A stretch of DNA of 28,745 nt from Alphaproteobacteria bacterium (GTDB lineage: Bacteria > Pseudomonadota > Alphaproteobacteria > Rickettsiales > JABCZZ01): positions 1 through 28,745 of the forward strand of contig JABCZZ010000019.1 in the NCBI GenBank assembly GCA_013289445.1, in the 5' to 3' direction. The position numbers and the translations under genes were made by a program. Position 1 is the first letter of the stretch. Each line of letters starts with the position of its first letter. The notes beneath the pieces are model-generated. The model had not been told where the DNA came from. It saw nothing but the letters and a program-made list of their open reading frames with translations, and searched no databases. Below are positions 10,351 to 18,701 of this stretch, one piece after another.

Positions 10351-11847
10351 ATGCAGAGACTACCGGGTGCACATATCGGTTTTCTTCTCTTTGTTTCGAT
10401 ACTGGTCTTAAGTATCGGAGGAGCACCTGTATTGGGTGATCCCGATACTGCATGGCACCTGGCCGCCGGCAATCTCATCCGCAGCACCTCCGAGCTTCCC
10501 TCCTGCGATCCCTGGAGTTTCACTGCCGGAGGCGAACGCTGGTATAACCTTTCCTGGCTCGCCGATATCTGCCTTAGCCTGCTCTATTCTATTGGCGGAT
10601 TTGGCGCCCTTTACGGTGTTACTATAATAGTCTTTGCAGCAAGTCTGGTGCTGATGTCCCGCCATGCGCTGCTGCGCGGCGCCGGGATACTCAGCATCTT
10701 CATGCTATTGCTGCCCTGTCTGTTTGTGCTTTACGTTGAGACTTTCGCACGGCCCAACCTCTTTTCCCTGTGGTTTGCCCTTGCCTTCTATTGCCTGTTT
10801 ACCCGCCACCGCACATCCAAAAACCTCGATGACCTTCTGCCACTGCCTTTCATTATGGCGTTCTGGGTCAATCTGCATGGCGGTTTTCTTTTTGGGTTTC
10901 TGTTGCTTGGTGTGTTTCTGCTCGAGGCGCTCTTGCAAAAAGACCGGGCAAGATTACGCCACATCGGCATCACCTTTGCGCTGTGCCTCGTCGCTACTTT
11001 CTTTAATCCCTACGGTGTGGAAATTTATTACGGCGCACTCAAAACTCTGTCGGGTGCCTTTGATCGCACCTATATCCTCGAATGGCAACCCATAAAGGTG
11101 ATTGATGACTGGCCCATGAGTTTGCTGTTGCTGCTGGCACTTTGTGTCGGCAATACGTCCGATACACGCATTGCGCTGGCCGATCGCATCTTGTTTGTCC
11201 TGCTGCTTATGCTTGCACTGAGCGGCATACGTTACACCCCCTTTGCCGCCCTGCTCCTGCTGCCCGCCTTAAGCCTGCGCCTAAGCAGCCTGCTTTATGA
11301 AAGCCGGTGGGGAACGCGCGTGCGGGCGCTGGAAATGCAGATATACGATGACATGCACAAGACCGACATCCGCGTGCTCTCCGCAGTCTTTGCTGTGGCG
11401 GCCTGTCTATTCGTGCTGCTGCCGGAACCACGCGATCATGTCCTTAAAGAACCGGCAGGGTTTCCGGCAAAAACGTTCCCTGTGGCAGAAGCACAATATG
11501 TTTTGCAGCATTATCCGACGCTGCGTTTCTTTAACCACTATAACATAGGCGGTTATCTCGATTACCTGTGGCATGGCAAAATGAAGGTATTCATCGACGG
11601 ACGCGCAAGTAGCCTCTTTGGCGAAGAAGTGCTGCTCGATTACGCCGACTTCATCAACAGCCGCGGCTTCGGCGGTAAAGCCGAGCGTATCATTTCCCAA
11701 TACAGCCTTGACGGTCTTATCATTCCCAACACCGATAAGGATGCGGGCTACTGGCAATGGAATCCGGACTGGCACAAAGTGTATCAAGGGCCGGTGGCTA
11801 CCGTTTATCTGCGTAAAGATCTGGTCGAAAAAGGGCTGAACCAGTAA
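10351..11847 (+). CDS. Polytopic membrane protein, probable GT-C type glycosyltransferase
   Basis: The 498-residue protein has roughly ten hydrophobic segments between residue 8 and residue 365, then a soluble C-terminal part of about 130 residues. The first loop contains GDPDTAWHLAAGNLI, resembling the acidic first loop of GT-C (PMT/ArnT-like) transferases that use polyprenyl-phosphate sugars. The C-terminal part has FFNHYNIGGYLDYLWHG and KVFIDGRASSLFGEEVLLDY, a pattern I recall from uncharacterised membrane proteins of this type. Substrate and reaction cannot be read. An AAGGTGG Shine-Dalgarno at 10335-10341 fixes the ATG. The gene ends 4 bases from the convergent GT2 gene. A GtrB-like enzyme next door could supply lipid-linked sugar to a GT-C enzyme, which is inference from position. 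Confidence 0.65.
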   Translation: MQRLPGAHIGFLLFVSILVLSIGGAPVLGDPDTAWHLAAGNLIRSTSELPSCDPWSFTAGGERWYNLSWLADICLSLLYSIGGFGALYGVTIIVFAASLVLMSRHALLRGAGILSIFMLLLPCLFVLYVETFARPNLFSLWFALAFYCLFTRHRTSKNLDDLLPLPFIMAFWVNLHGGFLFGFLLLGVFLLEALLQKDRARLRHIGITFALCLVATFFNPYGVEIYYGALKTLSGAFDRTYILEWQPIKVIDDWPMSLLLLLALCVGNTSDTRIALADRILFVLLLMLALSGIRYTPFAALLLLPALSLRLSSLLYESRWGTRVRALEMQIYDDMHKTDIRVLSAVFAVAACLFVLLPEPRDHVLKEPAGFPAKTFPVAEAQYVLQHYPTLRFFNHYNIGGYLDYLWHGKMKVFIDGRASSLFGEEVLLDYADFINSRGFGGKAERIISQYSLDGLIIPNTDKDAGYWQWNPDWHKVYQGPVATVYLRKDLVEKGLNQ

Positions 11848-11851
11848 ACGC

Positions 11852-12778
11852 CTAGATACCTAGCGTTTCTTCCACCAGATACAGCGGGCGGTGTTTGCTC
11901 TCGGTGTAGATGCGCCCGACATATTCGCCAATGATGCCGATGCTCAAAAGCTGCATGCCGCCCATGAAACATACCGCCACCATCAGTGAAGGATAGCCGG
12001 CGACGGGATTGCCAAAGACCATGGTGCTGATGATAATCCTGAATGCCCATAAAAACGAAATAAGCGAAATGACGGCGCCGACATAGGTCCAGACGCGCAG
12101 CGGCAGGCTGGTGAAAGAGAAGATGCCGTCGAGCGCGAATTTCCACAGATTCCAGTAGTTCCAGTTAGTGATGCCGGCCTGGCGGGGTTCACGGTCAAAA
12201 TAGACCGTGGCAGTGGGAAACCCGACCCAGGCAAAAATACCTTTCATAAAACGCGTGCGCTCGGGCAACTGCTTCACCGCTTCGATCACGATACGATCCA
12301 TCAGGCGGAAATCGCCCGTGTCGGGAGGCAATTTCACAGTCGAGAGAGAATTCATGATTTTGTAAAACCATTCCGCCGATTTGCGCTTAAGCCACGAATC
12401 GCCCGGACGGCTCTTGCGCGTGGCAAGCACCATCTTGAAGCCTTTTTTCCATTGCTCGACCATGTGAGGGATAATTTCGGGCGGATCCTGCAGATCGGCA
12501 TCGAGCGGGATGACCGCCTGGCCGCTGGCATAATCAATACCCGCAGTCAGTGCCACTTCTTTGCCGAAATTGCGCGCCAGATGCACCGCCTTGATGCGAC
12601 TGTCGCTGCGATGCAATTCCTTGAGCGCCAGATACGTTGCATCCGTGCTGCCGTCATCGACACAGATGATCTCATATTGCGTGGTGACCTGTGCGATGCA
12701 GGGCGTAAGCCGCGCAAAAAGCGCGGGCAGTCCTGCCGCTTCGTTACGCATTGGAATGACAATGGAAAGTTCGACCAT
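11852..12778 (-). CDS. GT2 glycosyltransferase, DPM1/GtrB-like (polyprenyl-phosphate sugar synthase)
   Basis: The 308-residue protein starts with MVELSIVIPMRNEAAGL, followed by ICVDDGSTDAT and PLDADLQDPPEIIP, the donor- and metal-binding Asp motifs of the DPM1/GtrB/ArnC branch of GT2. Two transmembrane helices at about residues 225-250 and 260-290 anchor it in the inner membrane, as in GtrB. Such enzymes load a sugar from a nucleotide donor onto undecaprenyl phosphate. The donor is not readable. The frame is open 13 codons further upstream, but the ATG at 12778 has an excellent Shine-Dalgarno, so it is chosen. It follows hslU by 48 bases on the same strand and converges with the membrane protein gene with a 4-base gap. 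Confidence 0.88.
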   Translation of the reverse strand: MVELSIVIPMRNEAAGLPALFARLTPCIAQVTTQYEIICVDDGSTDATYLALKELHRSDSRIKAVHLARNFGKEVALTAGIDYASGQAVIPLDADLQDPPEIIPHMVEQWKKGFKMVLATRKSRPGDSWLKRKSAEWFYKIMNSLSTVKLPPDTGDFRLMDRIVIEAVKQLPERTRFMKGIFAWVGFPTATVYFDREPRQAGITNWNYWNLWKFALDGIFSFTSLPLRVWTYVGAVISLISFLWAFRIIISTMVFGNPVAGYPSLMVAVCFMGGMQLLSIGIIGEYVGRIYTESKHRPLYLVEETLGI

Positions 12779-12783
12779 GCACG

Positions 12784-12791
12784 CTCCCTCC
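12784..12791 (-). promoter_or_regulatory. Strong Shine-Dalgarno that fixes the GT2 start
   Basis: GGAGGGAG on the minus strand, 5 bases before the ATG at 12778. It rules out the in-frame upstream start at 12817. Confidence 0.85.
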
Positions 12792-12826
12792 CCTACCCAT
12801 ACTTCGGTTTGGGGCAAGAGGCAACG

Positions 12827-14152
12827 CTAGAGGATAAATTTGCTCAGGTCGGTGTTCTTGGCGAGATCGCCCACATGCTTCTGCACATACGCGCCGGTGA
12901 TGCGCAGCTTGGTACCCTGCTTTTCGGTCGCGTCGTAACTGATTTCTTCAAGCAGTCGTTCCATGATGGTGTGCAGACGGCGCGCACCGATATTCTCGAT
13001 TTCGCGGTTGACCTTCGTGGCCAGTGCCGCCAGCTCTTTCACGCCGTCCTTGCCGAATTCCAGCGTGACACCGTCCGTGGCCATGAGCGCAGTATATTGT
13101 TTGATGAGGCTTGCCTCAGGCTCCGTCAGAATACGCATCATGTCTTCTTCCGAAAGCGGGCTTAACTCTACGCGAATGGGCAACCTGCCCTGCAGTTCCG
13201 GCAACAGATCGGAAGGCTTCGCCATGTGGAATGCGCCCGACGCAATGAACAGAATATGATCGGTTTTCACCGGGCCATACTTGGTGGACACGGTGGTGCC
13301 TTCCAGCAATGGCAGCAGGTCGCGCTGCACGCCTTCGCGGCTCACTTCGGCGCCACCGCGATATTCCTGACGCGCGGCTACCTTGTCGATTTCGTCGAGG
13401 AACACAATGCCGTGATCCTCCACCGCATCGATGGCTTCCTTGGTCACTTTTTCCTGATCGAGCAGTTTTTCACTTTCTTCGGCGATGAGAATTTTCATCG
13501 AGTCGGCCACCGTCATGCGCCGTGTCTTGGTACGCCCCATGGCCTTGCCGATAATGTCGTTGAGATTGAGCACCCCCATCTGGCCGCCGGGCAAACCGGG
13601 AATGTCAAAGCTCGGAAACGCCGAATTGCTGGTTTCAGTCACTTCGATTTCGATTTCCTTGTTGGTAAGTTCACCGGTCTTGAGCTTATCGCGGAATTTA
13701 CGGCGGGTTTCTTCGCTCGCCGTTTCACCCACGAGCGCATTGAGAATGCGCTCTTCGGTATTAGCTTCCGCCTTGACGCGCACTTCCTTGTGATGCTGCT
13801 CACGCACCATCGCCAGTGCCACTTCCATAAGGTCGCGGATGATGGAGTCGACATCGCGGCCGACATAACCGACTTCGGTGAACTTGGTCGCTTCCACCTT
13901 GATGAACGGTGCTTTAGCGAGTTTGGCAAGGCGGCGCGCGATCTCGGTTTTACCCACGCCGGTCGGCCCAATCATGAGAATGTTCTTGGGCACGATTTCA
14001 TCGCGCAGCGACTCTTCCACCTGCTGGCGGCGCCAGCGGTTGCGCAACGCGATAGCCACGGCGCGCTTGGCGTCCTGCTGGCCGACGATAAAGCGATCGA
14101 GTTCCGCCACGATGGCTTGCGGGGTAAGTTCCGTAGTTATAGAGGAGTTCAT
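12827..14152 (-). CDS. hslU: HslU, ATPase subunit of the HslVU protease
   Basis: The 441-residue AAA+ ATPase has the Walker A motif GPTGVGKT at residues 62-69. An inserted I-domain follows (about 110-240, including the [18 protein letters not shown] stretch), then the Walker [14 protein letters not shown] and the C-terminal [17 protein letters not shown] tail that docks into Hsl[15 protein letters not shown] is the central-pore region. It unfolds substrates and feeds them to HslV in the cytoplasm. Length is normal. Its ATG overlaps the hslV stop (ATGA), so the two are translated together, and the GT2 gene follows after 48 bases. No heat-shock promoter could be picked out with confidence upstream of hslV. 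Confidence 0.97.
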   Translation of the reverse strand: MNSSITTELTPQAIVAELDRFIVGQQDAKRAVAIALRNRWRRQQVEESLRDEIVPKNILMIGPTGVGKTEIARRLAKLAKAPFIKVEATKFTEVGYVGRDVDSIIRDLMEVALAMVREQHHKEVRVKAEANTEERILNALVGETASEETRRKFRDKLKTGELTNKEIEIEVTETSNSAFPSFDIPGLPGGQMGVLNLNDIIGKAMGRTKTRRMTVADSMKILIAEESEKLLDQEKVTKEAIDAVEDHGIVFLDEIDKVAARQEYRGGAEVSREGVQRDLLPLLEGTTVSTKYGPVKTDHILFIASGAFHMAKPSDLLPELQGRLPIRVELSPLSEEDMMRILTEPEASLIKQYTALMATDGVTLEFGKDGVKELAALATKVNREIENIGARRLHTIMERLLEEISYDATEKQGTKLRITGAYVQKHVGDLAKNTDLSKFIL

Positions 14153-14703
14153 GCGGATTTCAGTGTTTCAAGCGTAACGTTTTCATTGGTATATACACAG
14201 ATATCGGCGGCGATCTTCATCGCTTTGCGGGCGATTTCCTCAGCGGTCATCTTGCTGTCGATAAGCGCGCGCGCTGCCGAAAGCGCATAATTGCCGCCCG
14301 AGCCGATGGCGATGATACCATCTTCTGGCTCAAGCACATCGCCCGTGCCGGTGATGATGAGTGAGGTGGTCTTGTCCGCCACCGCCATCATGGCTTCAAG
14401 CCGGCGTAAGTAACGATCGGTGCGCCAGTCCTTGGCAAGCTCGACGCAGGCACGCGTAAGCTGGCCGGGATGTTTTTCAAGTTTGGTTTCAAGACGTTCA
14501 AACAAGGTGAAGGCATCGGCCGTAGCACCGGCAAACCCGGCAATGATTTTACCATCGGCGAGTCTTCGCACTTTCTTGGCCGTGGCCTTGACGATAGTCG
14601 GACCGATGCTTACCTGGCCGTCGCCTGCCACCACCACCACGCCGCCTTTGCGGATGGAGAGGATAGTCGTGCCGTGCCAGAGAGAAGGTTGCGTATCTTG
14701 CAT
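14149..14703 (-). CDS. hslV: HslV, peptidase subunit of the HslVU protease
   Basis: The 184-residue protein is the threonine peptidase HslV. The catalytic Thr is residue 12 in [13 protein letters not shown], after an 11-residue N-terminal stretch that must be removed, as is usual in alphaproteobacterial HslV (E. coli has only Met to remove). [26 protein letters not shown] and [17 protein letters not shown] are family signatures. The frame is open for another 97 codons upstream, but that extension crosses into the hisB gene region and has no homology, so ATG 14703 is chosen. It heads the minus-strand hslV-hslU-GT2 group and is divergent from hisB with a 96-base gap. Confidence 0.97.
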   Translation of the reverse strand: MQDTQPSLWHGTTILSIRKGGVVVVAGDGQVSIGPTIVKATAKKVRRLADGKIIAGFAGATADAFTLFERLETKLEKHPGQLTRACVELAKDWRTDRYLRRLEAMMAVADKTTSLIITGTGDVLEPEDGIIAIGSGGNYALSAARALIDSKMTAEEIARKAMKIAADICVYTNENVTLETLKSA

Positions 14704-14746
14704 GGGGGCTAATGTGGGCAGAATTTTCTGGAATACAAGGGTTTTA

Positions 14747-14776
14747 TTGACAATTTCTTGCCGGGCAGGCACAAAT
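14747..14776 (+). promoter_or_regulatory. Probable promoter of the hisB cluster
   Basis: A perfect TTGACA at 14747-14752 is followed after 18 bases by ACAAAT (14771-14776, three of six matches) in the 96-base gap between hslV and hisB. An AGGA Shine-Dalgarno precedes the hisB ATG. The weak -10 lowers certainty. No leader-peptide attenuator with a run of His codons is seen. Confidence 0.5.
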
Positions 14777-14799
14777 GGCAGGGATTTCATAGGATTGTT

Positions 14800-15387
14800 A
14801 TGCGCACCGCCACTGTCGAACGTAAAACCAAAGAGACTCAGGTCAAGGCTACCGTCAATCTCGACGGCACCGGCAAATACAAGGTCACTACGGGTATTGG
14901 CTTTCTCGATCACATGATGGAACAGCTTTCCCGCCACAGCCTCATCGATCTGACGATTGAGGCCAAGGGCGATCTGCATATCGACTATCATCATACTACC
15001 GAAGATGTCGGCATTGTGGTGGGCGAAGCCGTGGCCAGGGCGCTGGGCGATCGCAAGGGCATTGTGCGTTACGGCTCGGCACTCGTGCCGATGGACGAAA
15101 CGCTCTCGCGTATCGCACTTGATCTTTCGGGCCGCCCCTATTTCATCTGGAAAGTGAATTTCTCCAAACCGAAGCTCGGCGAAATGGATACGGAGCTGTT
15201 CCGTGAATGGTTTCAGGCCTTTGCATTCAATTCAGGCACCACGCTGCATATTGAGAATCTTTACGGCGAGAACAACCATCACATTGTCGAGTCCTGCTAC
15301 AAAGGCCTTGCCCGCAGTCTGCGCGAAGCCATTGCGATTGATGCGCGCAAGAGCGACGATATTCCTTCCACCAAGGGCGTGCTGTAG
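14800..15387 (+). CDS. hisB: Imidazoleglycerol-phosphate dehydratase
   Basis: The 195-residue protein is a stand-alone IGP dehydratase, the sixth enzyme of histidine synthesis. It has [37 protein letters not shown], the metal-binding HHTTEDVGI and, near the end, [21 protein letters not shown]. It lacks the N-terminal histidinol-phosphatase domain of the E. coli bifunctional enzyme, so the cell needs a separate phosphatase. The start at 14800 is set by an AGGA and by homology; the frame stays open 14 codons upstream. Its TAG shares a base with the GTG start of the next gene. It is the first gene of the plus-strand his cluster. Confidence 0.97.
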   Translation: MRTATVERKTKETQVKATVNLDGTGKYKVTTGIGFLDHMMEQLSRHSLIDLTIEAKGDLHIDYHHTTEDVGIVVGEAVARALGDRKGIVRYGSALVPMDETLSRIALDLSGRPYFIWKVNFSKPKLGEMDTELFREWFQAFAFNSGTTLHIENLYGENNHHIVESCYKGLARSLREAIAIDARKSDDIPSTKGVL

Positions 15388-16262
15388 TGTCTGTGCGTCT
15401 TCGCCTTACGCCGCGCCAGTGGGTGTGGCGATGCGTGAAGTTTTTCCTGTTCATTTATTTCGGTGTGTTTGCTGCACTGCTTTTGCTGCAACGCCAGCTT
15501 ATATATCCTGCCGATATTGCCGCACTCAGGGGCCCGCTGAAAAACCCTGTTGATTACGGGCTTGAGGGTTTCAAAGAAATCACCCTTATCACGGCCGACA
15601 ACGTCAAACTCATCGCCTGGATTCATCTCCCCAAACCGCAAATGCCTATCGTGCTCTATCTGCATGGCAATGGCATGTACCTGTCCGGCCGCGCTGCGCG
15701 TTACCAGGCGTTGGCAGATGCAGGGTTCGGCGTCATGGCACTTTCATGGCGCGGATATGGCAGAAGCGAAGGCACGCCTTCCGAGGAAGGATTTTATACC
15801 GATGCGCGCACGGCAATAGAGTATCTTAAGCGCGGCACAGCCCCTATCATTGTTTTTGGCGAATCGATAGGCACCGGCCCTGCCATACAAATGGCCACAG
15901 AATATCCGCTGGCAGGACTGGTGTTACAGGCAGCCTATACGTCTATTCCTGAGAGGGTAAGGGAGATTTACTGGTTCTTCCCTATACCCTCGGTCTTGAT
16001 CCGCGATCACTTTGATTCTCTATCGAAAATTGCCCGTGTTAAAGCACCCGTTTTGTTCTTTCATGGCGATCAGGATCACGTCATTCCGCTTGCCCATGGT
16101 CAGAAGCTTTTTGCCGCCGCTACCGCCCGTAAAGCGCTCGTAGTGGTGCAGGGAGCCGACCACCTGGACATACCCGATGCGCAGGTGGTGAGCTCTATGC
16201 AGGATTTTTTCATTGTTCCGGCCAGCGGGAGTGCTATATCTTCGCCTCATCCGCAACCTTAA
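15387..16262 (+). CDS. Membrane-anchored alpha/beta hydrolase (Bem46/ABHD13-like)
   Basis: The 291-residue protein has one N-terminal hydrophobic segment (about residues 14-32), then an alpha/beta hydrolase fold. The oxyanion region is LYLHGNGMYLSGRA, followed by LSWRGYGRSEGTPSEEGFY. The nucleophile is Ser160 in GESIG, with a likely acid Asp in HGDQDH (228 or 230) and His259 in GADHLD. The architecture resembles Bem46/ABHD13/ABHD17-type serine hydrolases. Substrate unknown; an ester, acyl or peptide bond is possible. The GTG start overlaps the hisB stop (TAGTG), so it is cotranslated with hisB. I know of no role for this family in histidine synthesis, so it is probably a passenger in the cluster. 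Confidence 0.85.
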   Translation: MSVRLRLTPRQWVWRCVKFFLFIYFGVFAALLLLQRQLIYPADIAALRGPLKNPVDYGLEGFKEITLITADNVKLIAWIHLPKPQMPIVLYLHGNGMYLSGRAARYQALADAGFGVMALSWRGYGRSEGTPSEEGFYTDARTAIEYLKRGTAPIIVFGESIGTGPAIQMATEYPLAGLVLQAAYTSIPERVREIYWFFPIPSVLIRDHFDSLSKIARVKAPVLFFHGDQDHVIPLAHGQKLFAAATARKALVVVQGADHLDIPDAQVVSSMQDFFIVPASGSAISSPHPQP

Positions 16263-16272
16263 ACCAGCGTTT

Positions 16273-16680
16273 ATGGCCCGTCTGCGCATCTATACCGTCC
16301 ATGTCAATCCTGCCCTGCCCCATCCCTATGAGGCAGCAGAATTCGTTGAAGAAGGCTTCAGCTGGAAAGCGTTCATCTTCTCGGCGCTCTGGGTGCTCTA
16401 TCACCGCCTATGGTGGCCGGCACTGGTCATTATTGTCTGCAATATATTTTTGTTTATCCTGATGCAATCGGAAGCGCTTACGCATCTTGGCTATTTCATC
16501 CTGCATGGCAGCGTACATCTGCTGGTCGGATTTTATGGCAATGACTGGCGGCGCAAAAAACTGCAGCGACTTGGCTTCATCACTGCCGATATTGCCAGCG
16601 GCGATTCTCTGCTTCGCGCCGAGCAACGTTATTATGATCGCTATTTTGCCACTCATCCTTCCGCACCGTTTGTCGCGTAA
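16273..16680 (+). CDS. DUF2628 membrane protein
   Basis: This 135-residue protein matches DUF2628: a short N-terminal tail, then FVEEGFSWKAFIFSALWVLYHRLWW, two hydrophobic segments (about residues 38-72 and 75-90) and a DWRRKKLQRLGF stretch after the membrane part. Function is unknown. The family is frequently found just before hisH in alphaproteobacterial his clusters, as here, where the hisH ATG follows its stop directly with no gap. The frame is open further upstream into the hydrolase gene. ATG 16273 is chosen because it gives the family-like start MARLRIYTVHVNP. Confidence 0.85.
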   Translation: MARLRIYTVHVNPALPHPYEAAEFVEEGFSWKAFIFSALWVLYHRLWWPALVIIVCNIFLFILMQSEALTHLGYFILHGSVHLLVGFYGNDWRRKKLQRLGFITADIASGDSLLRAEQRYYDRYFATHPSAPFVA

Positions 16681-17322
16681 ATGACGCTTCTTGCCATCAT
16701 CGACTACGGCTCCGGCAACTTGCGCTCGGCAGCAAAAGCCTTTGAGCTTGCCGCGACCCAAACCGGCCACCATGTGCGTGTGACCGGCAATCCTGCGGAT
16801 CTTGCGACAGCCTCGCACATCGTACTTCCGGGTGTGGGAGCCTTTGCCGATTGCATGCATGGCCTTGAAGCCGTAAATGGCATGCGCGCAGCGCTTGAAC
16901 GCGAAGTGATCACGGGTAAAAAACCATTTCTTGGTATTTGCGTGGGCATGCAAATGCTGTTTGACACCGGCTTCGAGCATGGCACGCATAAGGGGCTGGG
17001 ATGGATAAGCGGCGAAGTGCGCGCCATTCAGCCTGCCTCGCCCGCGATGAAAGTACCGCATATGGGCTGGAACGAACTTGCGCTTTGCACTCCCTCACAT
17101 CCCCTGCTTAAGGGTATTGCGACCGGCGATCATGCTTATTTCGTCCACAGCTATCACGCCATCTGCAAAGATAAAGCCCATGTGCTCGCGACTACCGACT
17201 ATGGCACGACGCTCACCGCCATTGTCGGCAAGGGTAATATCATGGGCACACAGTTTCATCCCGAGAAAAGCCAGCAAACAGGGTTGCGTTTGATTGAAAA
17301 CTTCTTAACAATGCAAAGATAA
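16681..17322 (+). CDS. hisH: Imidazole glycerol phosphate synthase, glutaminase subunit
   Basis: The 213-residue class I glutamine amidotransferase has the nucleophile Cys87 in GICVGMQMLF and the partner His193/Glu195 in QFHPEKSQQTG. IDYGSGNLRSAAKAFE at the N-terminus and LPGVGAFADCM are typical of HisH. It releases ammonia from glutamine and channels it into HisF for ring closure to IGP and AICAR. The ATG abuts the DUF2628 stop, and its TAA shares a base with the next ATG. HisF lies about 2.6 kb downstream in the same cluster. Confidence 0.97.
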   Translation: MTLLAIIDYGSGNLRSAAKAFELAATQTGHHVRVTGNPADLATASHIVLPGVGAFADCMHGLEAVNGMRAALEREVITGKKPFLGICVGMQMLFDTGFEHGTHKGLGWISGEVRAIQPASPAMKVPHMGWNELALCTPSHPLLKGIATGDHAYFVHSYHAICKDKAHVLATTDYGTTLTAIVGKGNIMGTQFHPEKSQQTGLRLIENFLTMQR

Positions 17323-17858
17323 TGGCAAATATTAATGTTGGTCTGATCACCGAATTCAAGACCGCCGATCTGGACGACCTTTGCCAGGCGACCGAAGACG
17401 CTATTCGTGAAGGCATCGGCTTTAACTGGATGACGCCGCCCTCCAAGGACGTGCTGGAAGCGTTCTGGCGCGGCGTGCTGGTGGTGCCTGAACGCGTGCT
17501 TTTTGGCGGCAGGCTAGATGGCACACTCGCCGCTTCCATCCAGCTCATCAAGCCCGCACCCAGCAAACAAACCACGGCTTTCTCCGTCGGCATCAGCAAT
17601 CATTTCGTCGCTCCCTGGGCGCGCGGGCATGGCCTTGCCAAAGCCCTGCTTCAAGCCGCAGAAGCGGAAGCCAAGGCCTACGGATTCTCGGTGCTCACCC
17701 TGCATGTGCGCTCCACCCAGGAAGCGGCTCTCAAGCTCTATCACGAATCGGGCTATACACGCTGGGGGATTATGCCCTATTATGAAATGGTAGGAGACAC
17801 GATGATTGCCGGGCATTATTTCTACAAGAGTCTTAAACCCATCATGAAAATTACCTAA
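17322..17858 (+). CDS. GNAT-family N-acetyltransferase
   Basis: The 178-residue protein has the GNAT fold. The acetyl-CoA binding motif is VAPWARGHGLAKALLQAAEAEAKAYG (the R-x-x-G-x-A turn), followed by LTLHVRSTQEAALKLYHESGYTRWG, the beta5-alpha4 part that forms the end of the domain. The acceptor cannot be deduced. It overlaps the hisH stop by one base (TAATG) and is followed after 9 bases by the phosphatase gene, so it is embedded in the his cluster. A GNAT gene here is not part of the known pathway. It could acetylate a small molecule or a protein N-terminus. Confidence 0.85.
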   Translation: MANINVGLITEFKTADLDDLCQATEDAIREGIGFNWMTPPSKDVLEAFWRGVLVVPERVLFGGRLDGTLAASIQLIKPAPSKQTTAFSVGISNHFVAPWARGHGLAKALLQAAEAEAKAYGFSVLTLHVRSTQEAALKLYHESGYTRWGIMPYYEMVGDTMIAGHYFYKSLKPIMKIT

Positions 17859-17867
17859 GAGCGCTTC

Positions 17868-18698
17868 ATGCATGAACGGCCGCAGGTAGAATCCCTACTC
17901 GCTATTGCCCGCGACGCAGGCGCACTGATAAAAACCATGCAGCGCCAGGTGAGTCTTTCGGTCAAATCCGACGGCACCGTTGTCACCGAAGCGGATATCA
18001 GCGCCCATAATCTTATCGTTAAAGCACTTGCGCGGCTGACGCCCGCCATTGCGATTATCTCCGAAGAGTATCCCTTAAGCGAAAATGACAAGATTCTTAA
18101 AAACGCCATGGATTTTTGGCTAATCGACCCGCTTGATGTCACGGCCAATTATGCGGCCGGCGGCAATACTTACAGCATCAACATTGCGCTGGTGAGAGCC
18201 GGAGTGCCGGTGCTGGGCGTGCTTTTCTTTCCCGGACTGGAGGAGCTATATTACACAGGCGATGACGGCAAAGCCTACAAGCAAACCGGCAAGGATCCTG
18301 CACGCACCATCCATGTGTCTCCGGTACAGGCAGGGGTGAAAACTGCGGCAGTCAGGCCGCATGATCACGCCACCCATATTCCGGTTTCGGAAAACACCCT
18401 TAAAGTGATTTTCACCCGCGGGCAGCGGCGCGCCTGCCTCGTAGCCAGCGGCGAGGCAACGTTCTGCTCGGAACGTTCGGGTTTCCGTATCTGGGACAGT
18501 GCCGCCACCTATGCCATCGTCCATGCCGCTGGCGGCAGCATCCGCAAGGAAAATGGCGATATGCTTTCCTACAACACCAGCTTCGAGCTGCCCGCTTATT
18601 TTGTCGGCCATCCCGATCTGCTCTCGCACCTGCATGCGGTGAAAGCCGGTGAAACCACCGAAGAGCCCGTGACACCGAAAAAACGTAAGAACGCGTAA
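17868..18698 (+). CDS. IMPase/CysQ-family phosphatase; candidate histidinol-phosphate phosphatase
   Basis: The 276-residue protein belongs to the inositol monophosphatase/CysQ superfamily of metal-dependent phosphatases. It has DGTVVTEADISAHNLI, the metal-binding pair Glu66-Glu67 in IISEEYP, the core IDPLDVT (Asp87, Asp90, Thr92), SINIALVRAGVPVLGV and the C-terminal IWDSAATYAIVHAAGG with Asp210. The family core is normally DP[IL]DGT; here Gly91 is Val while both Asp and the Thr are kept. A basic tail (PKKRKNA) follows. CysQ removes phosphate from PAP, whereas HisN of the same superfamily acts on histidinol phosphate. Its place between hisH and hisA, and the absence of a phosphatase domain in HisB, favour the HisN role. 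That is inference from context. Confidence 0.8.
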   Translation: MHERPQVESLLAIARDAGALIKTMQRQVSLSVKSDGTVVTEADISAHNLIVKALARLTPAIAIISEEYPLSENDKILKNAMDFWLIDPLDVTANYAAGGNTYSINIALVRAGVPVLGVLFFPGLEELYYTGDDGKAYKQTGKDPARTIHVSPVQAGVKTAAVRPHDHATHIPVSENTLKVIFTRGQRRACLVASGEATFCSERSGFRIWDSAATYAIVHAAGGSIRKENGDMLSYNTSFELPAYFVGHPDLLSHLHAVKAGETTEEPVTPKKRKNA

Positions 18699-18701
18699 GC
18701 C

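Noticed and set aside
13226..14290. Plus-strand open frame of 354 codons
   Set aside because: It is the mirror of hslU and the end of hslV; long antisense frames are expected in GC-rich coding DNA.
14748..14753. Minus-strand TTGTCA as an hslV promoter -35
   Set aside because: No acceptable -10 box lies at 16-18 bases; the same bases make a better plus-strand TTGACA for hisB.
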